DNA of 25,620 nt from an uncultured Eubacteriales bacterium (GCA_902475455.1 CABRZO010000011.1:1-25620), one strand, 5' to 3'; positions 1 through 7,630 are shown, counted from the stretch's first letter. Notes: generated from the sequence alone by a model not told the origin. Numbers and translations are program-made.

Positions 1-2041
1 CACCGGCGAGCTGGTCTGGGCGCTGGAGCAGACATTTAATGTCTACTGCCTCCAGATGGCCCCGGACCAGACCCGGCTACTGGTGATAGGACATGACGAA
101 TCCGAAGATGGCTGGATTGATGAGACCGCTCTGTGGGTGCTGGACCTGGCGGATGGCACCACGCTGGAGCGGTACACCGTCCCAGAGGCCGCCAGCTTCG
201 CCGGCGCGCCCTATGTGGTGCAGCAGGAGAGAGGGGCTTTTTCCCAGGACGGTACCCAGGTGTTGCTGCCGGTCTACCATGATTCCCGCTATTACATCTG
301 CCTGTTCGATCTGGAGCAGGGGACCGGCTTTTATCTGGATCAGTCGTTTTCCTTTCTGGCAGATCTCTGCTTTACCCCGGAGGGGAATGTGATTGCCGCT
401 GGAATGCTGGAGAATACGGAGTCCAGTTACAGTTTTTATGGTTACACCAATCTGGTGGCCAGCAGGGAAGTTGTCATTGGGATCGATGGGACCACCGGAG
501 CTACCCTTTGGAGCACGGAGTTTGATTATTACCAGATTGCTTTGGGCTCTGAGCTCAACCTCTGTTCTGATGGTTCCCAGGTGCTGTACACTGTGGCCAA
601 TATCTGTCAGCGGATCGACTGTGCCACCGGGGAGGTGCTGGGCCGCTGCGAGACCACATCGCCTATTCTGGATGTGAGCGTAAACAAAGAGAATGCGTTA
701 TTCGTTCTGGAGGACGGCACACTGGCAGTTTACTACTTGGCGGAGGACTACTGCAGCGGTTTGCCCAGCCTGAAAAGCGATCTGAGCCAGGCGGAGCGGG
801 TTTACGGACCCGACGGCTACAGCCGGTTCTTTGTGTTGCCCACCTACAGCTCCCAGGTGCTCATGTACCGCTATGGAGTGGTGGACGACAGCTGGATAGA
901 GTTTGATGCTGACGCAGCCTTTGGGCGGGTAAGCCAGGTCTCCATGACGAATGATGTGCTGGCGCTGCTGGACAGCGAGTATGAGCTCTTCTTCTATGAC
1001 CTGGAAAACCACACTCTGAGCAGTTCGGTGAACATCAACCCCTCCGGCAATTTTATGGAGTATCAGATGTTGGGCCTTTCTCAGGAGGACGGACGCCTCT
1101 GGCTGCTGCGAGATGAACGCTATGAATCCCCGGCGGCGTTGCTGTTGATGGCCCCCGCCACCGGCGATGTGGAGGAGGTAGAACTGCCTCTGCCGGAGGA
1201 TGGAGCTGTATGGGGCCAAAAAGGTGCCGGGGTTCTGTGGAATGACATGCTGCTCTACACCATCTACAGCTGGGAGCAGGGGGCAGCCTTGGCCGTCTAT
1301 GCCCCCGAAACCGACACGTTGGAGACGATCCCTCTTTGGACTGACGATGTCAATCCCTCGGAGCTCTACCTGCAGGGGGACCAGTTGCTGGCAGTGGGGG
1401 ATGACGGCCGGGTAGTGCTGGTGTCTCTGGACGCAAACACCGTCACCACCCTGGAGGAGACGGTAATCCCCCAGGATTATGTCCACACCCAACTGGCGGC
1501 CTGGAGCCAGGACGGCGCCCGGATGGCTGGAGTTGGGGAAGATCAGGCTTGGATCAGAAGTCTGGACGGAAAACACACCGCCTCTATCCCACTGGAAAAC
1601 CAGCAGGTGCTGGGCCTCAGCTTTTCGCCCTCCGGGGAGGAGTTGTTCCTGCTCTGCTCTGACGGCTACCTCTACCGCTGGGGGGTGGATGGAAGCTTCC
1701 TGTCCAAGACGGAAACCGCCAGCTATGCCAATGCCTCCAGCAGCCGAACCTGTCGTTGGACCTTTACGGAGGAAGGGGATCTGGCCCTGTGGACCGACGA
1801 CAAGGTGCTCAATCTGATCTCCTCCGACGGCTGGACCGTCACCGCCTACGCCACCCAGTGCTTGGGCTATCTGCCCCAGCGGCAGCAGCTGCTGTGCTAC
1901 CGCTCCGGTGAAGAGAGCGGCACTTACCGGCTGTGCAGCTACCACCGCTATACCACCCAGCAGCTGGTGGAGCGGGGCCGTGCCATTGTGGGAGATGCCC
2001 AGCTTACCGAAGAGGTGAAAAGTGAATACGGCCTGAGCTGA
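1..2041 (+). CDS. Beta-propeller (WD40/PQQ-like repeat) protein, 5' end missing
   Basis: The reading frame is already open at base 2 (TGELVWALEQ...) and ends with TGA at 2039-2041, so the start lies before the window. The roughly 680 visible residues are built of repeated short beta-strand units typical of propeller blades. Examples are 'SPSGEELFLLCSDGYLYRWGVDG' style units near 1626-1700 (S-P-S-G ... S-D-G ... W) and 'TGELVW', 'TGATLWSTEF', 'TGEVLGRCET', which are PQQ/WD40-type turn-plus-tryptophan signatures. No transmembrane segment or catalytic motif is visible in this part. Such propellers usually act as protein-interaction platforms and are often fused to an N-terminal kinase, TIR or peptidase domain; that domain, if present, is outside the window. 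A hairpin follows the stop and ruvC has its own promoter, so this is the last gene of its unit. Family-level call only; specific role unknown. Confidence 0.75.
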   Translation, partial: TGELVWALEQTFNVYCLQMAPDQTRLLVIGHDESEDGWIDETALWVLDLADGTTLERYTVPEAASFAGAPYVVQQERGAFSQDGTQVLLPVYHDSRYYICLFDLEQGTGFYLDQSFSFLADLCFTPEGNVIAAGMLENTESSYSFYGYTNLVASREVVIGIDGTTGATLWSTEFDYYQIALGSELNLCSDGSQVLYTVANICQRIDCATGEVLGRCETTSPILDVSVNKENALFVLEDGTLAVYYLAEDYCSGLPSLKSDLSQAERVYGPDGYSRFFVLPTYSSQVLMYRYGVVDDSWIEFDADAAFGRVSQVSMTNDVLALLDSEYELFFYDLENHTLSSSVNINPSGNFMEYQMLGLSQEDGRLWLLRDERYESPAALLLMAPATGDVEEVELPLPEDGAVWGQKGAGVLWNDMLLYTIYSWEQGAALAVYAPETDTLETIPLWTDDVNPSELYLQGDQLLAVGDDGRVVLVSLDANTVTTLEETVIPQDYVHTQLAAWSQDGARMAGVGEDQAWIRSLDGKHTASIPLENQQVLGLSFSPSGEELFLLCSDGYLYRWGVDGSFLSKTETASYANASSSRTCRWTFTEEGDLALWTDDKVLNLISSDGWTVTAYATQCLGYLPQRQQLLCYRSGEESGTYRLCSYHRYTTQQLVERGRAIVGDAQLTEEVKSEYGLS

Positions 2042-2053
2042 CCGATTGAAAGC

Positions 2054-2084
2054 GCCGCCGCCCCGTTTCACAAGGGGCGGCGGC
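2054..2084 (+). terminator. GC-rich hairpin after the propeller gene
   Basis: An 11-bp perfect stem (GCCGCCGCCCC at 2054-2064 with GGGGCGGCGGC at 2074-2084) with a 9-base loop, 12 bases after the stop codon. The following AGTGGTTTC has no real T-run, so it may be a weak intrinsic terminator or an mRNA 3'-end stabiliser. Confidence 0.6.
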
Positions 2085-2132
2085 AGTGGTTTCAGGGCCC
2101 GGTTTCCGGCGGGGCCACTGGGATAATTTTCT

Positions 2133-2161
2133 TTGCCTTTATGGAACGAATGTGCTATAAT
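2133..2161 (+). promoter_or_regulatory. Sigma-A promoter of ruvCAB
   Basis: A -35 TTGCCT (2133-2138), a 17-bp spacer and a perfect -10 TATAAT (2156-2161) preceded by TGC at 2153-2155, i.e. an extended -10. It lies 40 bp before the ruvC start. No SOS (LexA/DinR) operator was recognised by eye around it, although ruvAB is SOS-controlled in some bacteria. Confidence 0.8.
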
Positions 2162-2201
2162 TCTATTATCTATCGCTATGCCTGCGCATCGGAGGGACCA
2201 C

Positions 2202-2723
2202 ATGATTATTTTGGGGATTGACCCGGGGGTGGCCACCATTGGCTTTGGTGTCATTGAGGCCAACCGCCAGAAAAATACACTGATCCAATACGGGACCATC
2301 ACCACCCCGCCGGGGATCCCGCTCTCCAGCCGGCTGCTCCAGATCTCCAACGATATGGAGGAGCTGATCCGCACCTTTCACCCGGATGAGATGGCCATTG
2401 AGGAACTGTTTTTCAACACCAACATCACCACCGGCATCTCCGTGGCCCATGGCCGGGGGGTCATTCTGCTCTCGGCGGAAAAACTGGGAGTGCCCATCTT
2501 TGAATACACCCCCATGCAGGTCAAGCAGGCGGTGGTTGGTTTCGGCAAGGCGGAGAAAAAACAGGTCATGCTGATGACCCAGCGGCTGCTGCACATGAAC
2601 AAGCTGCCCCGGCCCGACGACGCGGCGGACGCTCTGGCCATCGCCATCTGCCACAGCCGGGCGGCCACCTCGCTGCTCAATACCGAGCGGGTCTTTGACG
2701 CCGGCAAATATTCCACCCGATAA
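2202..2723 (+). CDS. ruvC: Crossover junction endodeoxyribonuclease RuvC
   Basis: RuvC cuts Holliday junctions symmetrically during recombinational repair, working with RuvA and RuvB encoded directly downstream. The 173-residue product has the usual family length and begins MIILGIDPG, carrying the first catalytic Asp (D7). The second acidic residue is in AIEELFF (E67), and the C-terminal pair is in DDAADALAIA (D140 and D143), matching the D7/E66/D138/D141 set of the E. coli enzyme. The ATG at 2202 is preceded by GGAGGG (2191-2196). An in-frame upstream extension to 2133 would start inside the promoter and is not used. It is the first gene of the ruvC-ruvA-ruvB operon, with a 12-bp gap to ruvA. 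Confidence 0.97.
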   Translation: MIILGIDPGVATIGFGVIEANRQKNTLIQYGTITTPPGIPLSSRLLQISNDMEELIRTFHPDEMAIEELFFNTNITTGISVAHGRGVILLSAEKLGVPIFEYTPMQVKQAVVGFGKAEKKQVMLMTQRLLHMNKLPRPDDAADALAIAICHSRAATSLLNTERVFDAGKYSTR

Positions 2724-2735
2724 AAGGAACGTGTT

Positions 2736-3353
2736 TTGTCTATGTTTTACTATCTCAACGGCACCGTGGCCCATAAGGAGCCCTATCTGGCGGTGATCGA
2801 CTGCGGCGGAGTGGGCTATGCCTGCCGCACCACAGCTTACACTCTGGCTGCCCTCAACGTGGGGGAGAAGGCCAAGCTCTTCACCCACGTCAATGTGAAA
2901 GAGGACGCCTTCGACATCTACGGCTTTTCCACCACCGAGGAGCTCCATCTGTTCCAGCTGCTGATCGGGGTATCCGGGGTGGGCCCCAAGGCGGGGCTGG
3001 CCATCCTGTCCTCCAACACGCCGGCCAATCTGGCTATGAGCATCATCACCGGGGACGAGCGGGCCCTGACCAGCGCCCCGGGGGTGGGCAAGAAGATCGC
3101 CCAGCGGGTCATTCTGGAACTGAAGGACAAGTTGGCCAAGGGCCAGGTGACGGCAACAGGGGAGAGCTACGGCGGCACCGGCGTCACGGTGATCCCGGAG
3201 AACAAGGCCAGCGAGGCCGCCGCGGCCCTGGCGGTGCTGGGCTACTCCCGGGAGGAGATCAACTCCGCCCTCCGGGGCATTGATCTGGAAAACCTGTCTC
3301 TAGAGCAGATTATCCGGGCCGCCCTCCGGGGCCTGGCCGCCAACGTGAAGTGA
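2736..3353 (+). CDS. ruvA: Holliday junction branch migration protein RuvA
   Basis: RuvA binds the four-way junction as a tetramer and loads the RuvB motor. The product of about 205 residues shows the three expected parts: an N-terminal OB fold (FYYLNGTVAHKEPYLAVIDC), two helix-hairpin-helix motifs (LIGVSGVGPKAGLAIL and SAPGVGKKIAQRVILEL), and a C-terminal RuvB-binding helical domain (ASEAAAALAVLGYSREEI). The start is uncertain by two codons. TTG at 2736 sits 7 bases after AAGGA (2724-2728), which is ideal. ATG at 2742, which gives the family-typical MFYYLNG start, is 13 bases away. The spacing favours TTG. RuvB follows after 10 bp in the same operon. Confidence 0.96.
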   Translation: MSMFYYLNGTVAHKEPYLAVIDCGGVGYACRTTAYTLAALNVGEKAKLFTHVNVKEDAFDIYGFSTTEELHLFQLLIGVSGVGPKAGLAILSSNTPANLAMSIITGDERALTSAPGVGKKIAQRVILELKDKLAKGQVTATGESYGGTGVTVIPENKASEAAAALAVLGYSREEINSALRGIDLENLSLEQIIRAALRGLAANVK

Positions 3354-3363
3354 GGGTGACTCT

Positions 3364-4407
3364 ATGAGCATTGATTTTTCCAACGATGAGTTTTCCGCCG
3401 AGCAGCCTCTGCTCACCACCTCCCGGACCCTGGAGGATGAGAACGAGTACTCGCTGCGGCCCAAATTTCTGCGGGAGTACATCGGCCAGGAGAAGGCCAA
3501 GGGCAACCTGCAGGTGTTCATTGAGGCGGCCCGGATGCGTCAGGAGCCTCTGGACCATGTGTTGCTCTATGGCCCCCCGGGCCTGGGCAAGACCACCCTC
3601 TCCGGCATTATTGCCAACGAGATGGGGGTGAATGTCCGCATCACTTCCGGCCCCGCCATTGAAAAGCCCGGAGACCTGGCTGCGCTGCTCACCAATCTGA
3701 ACGAAAACGACATCCTCTTTGTGGACGAGATTCACCGGCTCAACCGGTCGGTGGAGGAGATCCTCTATCCTGCCATGGAGGACTACGCCATCGACATTAT
3801 CATCGGCAAGGGCCCCTCCGCCAACTCCATCCGGCTGGATCTGCCCCGGTTCACCCTGATCGGGGCCACCACCCGGGCGGGCTCTCTGTCGGCGCCGCTG
3901 CGGGACCGGTTTGGGGTCACCTTGCGACTGGAGCTCTACACCCCGGAGGAGCTGTGCCAGATCGTCACCCGGTCCGCCGGCATCCTGAATGTGCCCATTG
4001 AGGAGGAGGGAGCCATGGAGATCGCCCGCCGGTCCCGGGGCACTCCCCGGATTGCCAACCGGATGCTCCGCCGGGTCCGGGACTTCGCCCAGGTCATGGC
4101 CGGTGGCGTCATCACCCGGGAGGTGGCAGACAAGGCTTTGGAAGCCCTGGAGGTGGATTACATGGGGCTGGACAACGTAGACCGACGGATGCTGACTTCC
4201 ATCATCGAGAACTACGGCGGCGGCCCTGTGGGCCTGGAGACCCTGGCGGCCACCATCAACGAGGAGGCGGTCACCCTGGAGGACGTCTACGAGCCCTATC
4301 TGCTCCAGACTGGATTTTTGACCCGGACGCCCCGGGGGCGCTGCGTGACCAGAAAGGCCTATGAGCATCTGCACATCCCTTTTTTCGGGCAGCAGAGTTT
4401 GGAGTGA
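3364..4407 (+). CDS. ruvB: Holliday junction branch migration DNA helicase RuvB
   Basis: RuvB is the AAA+ ring ATPase that drives branch migration on RuvA-bound junctions. The 347 residues match the family length. Walker A is GPPGLGKT (residues 70-77), Walker B is DEIHR (121-125), sensor 1 is GATTRAG (167-173), the arginine-finger region is RDRFG (180-184), and sensor 2 is GTPRIANR. The C-terminal winged helix ends in GFLTRTPRGR, the DNA-contacting segment. The ATG is preceded by GAGGGTG, which overlaps the ruvA stop. No clear terminator follows; the next 90 bp are AT-rich and hold the sigH promoter. Confidence 0.98.
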   Translation: MSIDFSNDEFSAEQPLLTTSRTLEDENEYSLRPKFLREYIGQEKAKGNLQVFIEAARMRQEPLDHVLLYGPPGLGKTTLSGIIANEMGVNVRITSGPAIEKPGDLAALLTNLNENDILFVDEIHRLNRSVEEILYPAMEDYAIDIIIGKGPSANSIRLDLPRFTLIGATTRAGSLSAPLRDRFGVTLRLELYTPEELCQIVTRSAGILNVPIEEEGAMEIARRSRGTPRIANRMLRRVRDFAQVMAGGVITREVADKALEALEVDYMGLDNVDRRMLTSIIENYGGGPVGLETLAATINEEAVTLEDVYEPYLLQTGFLTRTPRGRCVTRKAYEHLHIPFFGQQSLE

Positions 4408-4460
4408 GAACAACGCTTTAATGTGCTGCCGTGAAAATTGATGAATTTTAGATGATTCAT

Positions 4461-4522
4461 TGGTCAATATTATGACCATTTGCATAAAAAACTCTTGACA
4501 TTTTTTGAAAGGCTGATATATT
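4461..4522 (+). promoter_or_regulatory. sigH promoter with upstream inverted repeat
   Basis: A consensus -35 TTGACA (4495-4500), a 16-bp spacer and TATATT (4517-4522). Transcription should begin near 4528-4530, so the ribosome binding site GGAG (4530-4533) would lie at the very 5' end of the mRNA. Upstream, TGGTCA (4461-4466) and TGACCA (4473-4478) form a 6-bp-arm inverted repeat 16 bp before the -35, a plausible regulator site. Confidence 0.7.
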
Positions 4523-4540
4523 AGTTTGTGGAGTGAAATG

Positions 4541-5173
4541 ATGAAAGAGCAGACAGCACTCTATACGGAACGTTCCGACGCCGAATTGGCCCAATTGGCA
4601 AAAACAGGAGATCGCGCCGCGGAAGAGGCGCTGGTGCTCCGGTTTGGCCGGCTGGTCCGGGCCTGCGCCCGCCCCCTGTTTCTGATGGGGGGAGACAGCG
4701 AGGATCTGGTCCAGGAGGGGATGGTGGGGCTTTTGGCCGCCATCCGGGAATTTGATCCCCAACGCGGGGTCAGCTTCCGGGCCTATGCGGAGGTCTGTAT
4801 CCGAAACCGTCTGCTCTCCGCCGTAAAGGCGGCTTCCCGTGACAAGCATACTCCGCTCAACAGCTATGTTCCCCTTGATTCAGCTCTTTTTGACGGCACC
4901 GATAGTGACGAGAGAAGAACGGTAGACCAGCGCCAGGGTAATCCGGAGGCTCTGTTCATCCACAGGGAAGACATGCAGGAGCGCATGAATCGCATTTACA
5001 GCCAGCTTTCTCCCCTAGAAACCAGGATTCTCCGTCTCTATCTCAGCGGTTTGTCCTATTCGGAGATCGCATCCAAGTGTAATCGTCCGCTGAAATCAGT
5101 GGACAACGCCGTGCAGCGCATCCGGCGCAAGATCGCACGGCAATCTGAACAGGGCGAATCCAGCCAACGCTGA
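4541..5173 (+). CDS. sigH: RNA polymerase sporulation sigma factor SigH (Spo0H)
   Basis: This is a sigma-70-family factor of the SigH group, which directs early sporulation and transition-state genes. Region 2 reads FLMGGDSEDLVQEGMVGLL...SFRAYAEVCIRNRLLSAVKAASRDKHTPLNSY, closely following B. subtilis SigH as I recall it (FLIGADREDIVQEGMIGLY...SFKAFAELCITRQIITAIKTATRQKHIPLNSY). Region 4 has the helix-turn-helix LSGLSYSEIASKCNRPLKSVDNAVQRIRRK. The length of 210 residues is normal. ATG at 4541 lies 7 bases after GGAG (4530-4533). The in-frame ATG at 4538 is only 4 bases away, and the TTG at 4526 would precede the ribosome binding site. It has its own strong promoter, and the zinc-ribbon gene follows 55 bp later with no terminator between them. 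Confidence 0.95.
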   Translation: MKEQTALYTERSDAELAQLAKTGDRAAEEALVLRFGRLVRACARPLFLMGGDSEDLVQEGMVGLLAAIREFDPQRGVSFRAYAEVCIRNRLLSAVKAASRDKHTPLNSYVPLDSALFDGTDSDERRTVDQRQGNPEALFIHREDMQERMNRIYSQLSPLETRILRLYLSGLSYSEIASKCNRPLKSVDNAVQRIRRKIARQSEQGESSQR

Positions 5174-5228
5174 TCGCATATACCATTGCCTCCGGGCAGA
5201 ATTTTCGTCAAAAAGAGAGGGTAAAAAA

Positions 5229-5507
5229 ATGTTTGAAGACAAGACTCTTGTGTGCAAGGAATGCGGAAAAGAGTTCGTATTCACCGCCGGCGAGCAGGAA
5301 TTCTATGCCGAGCGCGGCTTCCAGAACGAGCCTCAGCGCTGCAAGCCCTGCCGTGACGCCCGCAAGAATGCGGCCCGCGGCCCCCGTGAGTACTTTACCG
5401 CCACTTGTGCCATGTGCGGCGGCGAAGCCCGCGTGCCCTTCGAGCCCAAGTCTGACCGGCCTGTGTACTGCAGCGAGTGCTTCTCCCGCATGCGTGAGCA
5501 GGGCTGA
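5229..5507 (+). CDS. Small double zinc-ribbon protein (CxxC-x17-CxxC)
   Basis: The 92-residue product has eight cysteines in four CxxC pairs. C9/C12 with C38/C41 form the N-terminal zinc ribbon (the 'probable zinc-ribbon' family, KECGKEFVFTAGEQEFYAERGFQNEPQRC). C60/C63 and C81/C84 are separated by exactly 17 residues, the CxxC-x17-CxxC family. Both are widespread in Clostridia and have no established biochemical role; nucleic-acid binding is the usual guess. The ribosome binding site GAGAGGG (5215-5221) is 7 bases before the ATG. A strong terminator follows 26 bases after the stop. The gene probably shares the sigH transcript, since no promoter was seen in the 55-bp gap. Confidence 0.88.
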   Translation: MFEDKTLVCKECGKEFVFTAGEQEFYAERGFQNEPQRCKPCRDARKNAARGPREYFTATCAMCGGEARVPFEPKSDRPVYCSECFSRMREQG

Positions 5508-5533
5508 TTGATCACAATCTGACACATAAGAAA

Positions 5534-5560
5534 GGGGCATCCCATGGATGCCCCTTTTTT
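5534..5560 (+). terminator. Rho-independent terminator of the sigH/zinc-ribbon unit
   Basis: A perfect 9-bp stem (GGGGCATCC at 5534-5542, GGATGCCCC at 5546-5554) with a 3-base loop, followed by six T. Confidence 0.93.
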
Positions 5561-5659
5561 ATTTTCTGCTCCAAAGATAAGCGGTGATGTGGCAGCAGAA
5601 CCTGGGGCGATTTGCTGCCGGGCACCGGGGAAGGGTTTGTCAATTTTTTGTGGTTTGAC

Positions 5660-5688
5660 TTGAAAAAAGGCTGTACTCTGGGTATAAT
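5660..5688 (+). promoter_or_regulatory. Promoter of the DUF1858 gene
   Basis: TTGAAA (5660-5665), a 17-bp spacer and a perfect TATAAT (5683-5688), 30 bp before the start codon. A second TTGACT at 5655 would need a 22-bp spacer and is not used. Confidence 0.82.
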
Positions 5689-5718
5689 AACCCTGAATCT
5701 AGTTAGGAGGCTGTTTTT

Positions 5719-5919
5719 ATGGCTAAAATTGAGAAGACCACCATCATCGGCGACATTCTGGACATCGCCCCTGAGACCGCCCCTCTGTTCCTGTCCATCG
5801 GCATGCACTGCCTGGGCTGCCCCTCTTCCCGGGGTGAGACCGTTGAGGAGGCCTGCATGGTGCACGGTGTGGATCCCGACGCTCTGCTGGAAGAGCTGAA
5901 CAAGATGGTCAAGGACTGA
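5719..5919 (+). CDS. DUF1858 domain protein (hybrid-cluster-protein-associated redox disulfide type)
   Basis: The 66-residue protein consists of a single DUF1858 domain. The pattern is I-G-D-I-L at the start, ETAPLFLSIGMHCLGCPSS in the middle with the paired cysteines of the C-L-G-C motif (residues 32 and 35), and a C-terminal VEEACMVHGVDPDALLEELN helix. Stand-alone members of this family are often found next to hybrid cluster protein genes and are thought to supply a redox-active disulfide. No hybrid cluster protein gene is visible here, so the role is open. AGGAGG (5704-5709) precedes the ATG, a consensus promoter lies just upstream, and a terminator follows 15 bases after the stop. It is effectively a one-gene unit. 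Confidence 0.88.
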   Translation: MAKIEKTTIIGDILDIAPETAPLFLSIGMHCLGCPSSRGETVEEACMVHGVDPDALLEELNKMVKD

Positions 5920-5934
5920 TTTTTGCAGTCTGAC

Positions 5935-5972
5935 GAGAAGGCGGCGTGCTGCGCTGCCTTCTCCTGTTTTTT
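5935..5972 (+). terminator. Intrinsic terminator directly before trmK
   Basis: A 12-bp stem with one G-U pair (5935-5946 with 5952-5963), a 5-base loop, then CTG and six T (5967-5972). The T-run ends 2 bases before the trmK Shine-Dalgarno GGAGG (5975-5979), so it may act as an attenuator for trmK as well as the end of the DUF1858 transcript. Confidence 0.85.
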
Positions 5973-5985
5973 GTGGAGGATGACT

Positions 5986-6666
5986 TTGGAACTTTCACCC
6001 CGATTGGCGGCGGTAGCCGCCCTGGTGCCCCAGGGAGCCCGGCTGGCGGATGTGGGCACCGACCACGCCTATCTGCCCGTCTGGCTTATTCTGAACGGGC
6101 ACATTGACTCAGCCATCGCTGCGGACATCCGGTCCGGCCCCCTGGACCACGCCCGGCGGACGGCAGAGGAGTACGGCCTGACGGACCGGCTGGATCTCCG
6201 GCTCTGTGACGGTCTGGAGGCCATCTCCGCCTCAGAATGTGATACCATCACCATTGCCGGCATGGGGGGCGAGACCATGGCGGGGGTGCTGTCCCGGGCC
6301 GGCTGGACCCGGGAAGGAAAGCGGCTTATTCTGCAGCCCCAGAGCACCCAGGATGTGCTGCGCCGCTTTTTGGCCGCTCAGGGCTGGCGCATCTGCTCCG
6401 AGCAGGTGGTGCGGGAAGGGGAGCGCTGGTATCCCATCCTGGTGGTGGAGGGAGGCGAGATGGCGCCCCTGAGTCCCGGGGAGGCCATGGCCGGGCGCCC
6501 AGACACCTGGGTGGAGCAGCCGGAACGGCAGGGGTATCTGGCCTGGCTGCTAAAGCGCACTCGGGTCCAGCTGGCGGGGCTTTCCAAGTCCGCCAAGCCT
6601 GAGGACACGGACAGAAAAAAGGCGCTGGAGAAGGCGGAGGCTTTTTTATTGGCCCACCTGGACTGA
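5986..6666 (+). CDS. trmK: tRNA (adenine(22)-N(1))-methyltransferase TrmK family
   Basis: TrmK methylates A22 of bacterial tRNA using S-adenosylmethionine. The 226 residues carry motif I ADVGTDHAYLP (21-31), the acidic ribose-binding AADIR (45-49), and the family's GMGGE motif (92-96) in TITIAGMGGETM, followed by LQPQ. The start is decided by the ribosome binding site. GGAGG (5975-5979) touches ATG 5980, leaving no spacing, but stands 6 bases from TTG 5986, giving (M)ELSPRLAAVAALVP, which aligns with the family start. The C-terminal helices (residues ~175-226) complete the usual length. No promoter of its own was seen; the preceding terminator implies expression by read-through or from an unseen promoter. 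Confidence 0.92.
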   Translation: MELSPRLAAVAALVPQGARLADVGTDHAYLPVWLILNGHIDSAIAADIRSGPLDHARRTAEEYGLTDRLDLRLCDGLEAISASECDTITIAGMGGETMAGVLSRAGWTREGKRLILQPQSTQDVLRRFLAAQGWRICSEQVVREGERWYPILVVEGGEMAPLSPGEAMAGRPDTWVEQPERQGYLAWLLKRTRVQLAGLSKSAKPEDTDRKKALEKAEAFLLAHLD

Positions 6667-6725
6667 AATCGCCGCTTTTTTTCGGGAATTTTCCCCCAAT
6701 CTTCGGAAACCGGCCGGGAAATGGC

Positions 6726-6754
6726 TTGCAAGATAAGGGGAATTGTGCTATATA
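6726..6754 (+). promoter_or_regulatory. Promoter of the yebC-family gene
   Basis: TTGCAA (6726-6731), a 17-bp spacer and TATATA (6749-6754) with an extended -10 TGC at 6746-6748. AT-rich DNA follows up to the AGGAGG ribosome binding site. Confidence 0.7.
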
Positions 6755-6791
6755 TTTAATGTTATGTAATTTTATTTTAGGAGGATGACCC

Positions 6792-7535
6792 ATGTCTGGA
6801 CATTCCAAGTGGCATAATATTCAGAAGACCAAGGGTGCGGCTGACGCCAAGCGTTCCGCCACCTTCACCAAGATCGCCAAAGAGATGATCGTGGCCGTCA
6901 AGCAGGGCGGCAGCGGCGACCCCAAGAACAACTCCCGGTTGGCCACCATCATTGCCAAGGCCAAGGCCGCCAACATGCCCAACGACAACATCAAGCGCAC
7001 CATTGAGAAGGCCCTGGGCGCCGGCAGCACCGACAACTATGAGTCCCTGACCTATGAGGGCTATGGCCCCTCCGGTGTGGCCGTCATTGTGGAGACCCTG
7101 ACCGACAACCGCAACCGTACCGCCCCCAATGTCCGGCACCTGTTCGACAAGTACAACGGCAACCTGGGCGCCGCCGGCTGCGTCTCCTGGTCCTTTGATC
7201 GGAAGGGCGTCATTGTTATTGACAATGAGGAGGGCGAGCTGGACGAGGACACCGTCATGATGGACGCCCTGGAGGCCGGCGCCGACGACCTGAAGAACGA
7301 GGGCGACGTGTTCACCGTCTACACCGATCCCGACGTGTTCAACGAGGTCAACACCGCTCTGGAAGCCAAGGGCTATACCTTTGTCAGCGCCCAGATCGAG
7401 ATGGTGCCCCAGAACTATATCAAGCTCACCTCCGAGCAGGACATCAAGAACATGACCAAGCTCATTGAGATGCTGGAGGAGGACGATGACGTCCAGAACG
7501 TCTGGCACAACTGGGAGCAGGACAGCGAGGACTGA
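6792..7535 (+). CDS. YebC/PmpR family DNA-binding regulatory protein
   Basis: The 247-residue protein starts with the hallmark MSGHSKWHNIQKTKGAADAK and continues FTKIAKEMIVAVKQGG, NSRLATIIAKAKAANMPNDNIKRTIEKA, then YEGYGPSGVAVIVETLTDNRNRT. This is the canonical three-domain YebC fold at full length. Members bind DNA as regulators, and recent work on some of them points to a role in translation of proline-rich stretches; which applies here cannot be read from sequence. AGGAGG lies 8 bases before the ATG. Codon use is strongly biased to C-ending codons, which fits high expression. It is a single-gene unit with its own promoter and a hairpin behind it. Confidence 0.95.
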   Translation: MSGHSKWHNIQKTKGAADAKRSATFTKIAKEMIVAVKQGGSGDPKNNSRLATIIAKAKAANMPNDNIKRTIEKALGAGSTDNYESLTYEGYGPSGVAVIVETLTDNRNRTAPNVRHLFDKYNGNLGAAGCVSWSFDRKGVIVIDNEEGELDEDTVMMDALEAGADDLKNEGDVFTVYTDPDVFNEVNTALEAKGYTFVSAQIEMVPQNYIKLTSEQDIKNMTKLIEMLEEDDDVQNVWHNWEQDSED

Positions 7536-7570
7536 GCCTCTTTTTCAGAATGAACTGAACATAAACAAAC

Positions 7571-7602
7571 CGCCGCCCTTCCGCTTACACGGGAGGGCGG
7601 CG
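7571..7602. terminator. Shared hairpin between convergent genes
   Basis: A 12-bp stem with one G-U/G-T wobble (7571-7582 with 7591-7602), 35 bases after the yebC-family stop and 29 bases past the end of the minus-strand aldehyde dehydrogenase. Read on the minus strand it is followed by GTTTGTTTAT, so it can terminate in that direction; the plus side has only ATTTCTGTTT. Confidence 0.65.
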
Positions 7603-7630
7603 ATTTCTGTTTCGGGAGGGGAGAGGCCTG

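Noticed and set aside
698..2374. 558-codon open frame on the minus strand
   Set aside because: It lies opposite the propeller gene and ruvC, runs through the ruvC promoter, has no family resemblance and reflects GC-rich codon shadowing.
5923..5985. N-terminal extension of TrmK (MQSDEKAACCAAFSC...)
   Set aside because: It would be translated from the terminator hairpin; the Shine-Dalgarno at 5975-5979 supports TTG 5986.
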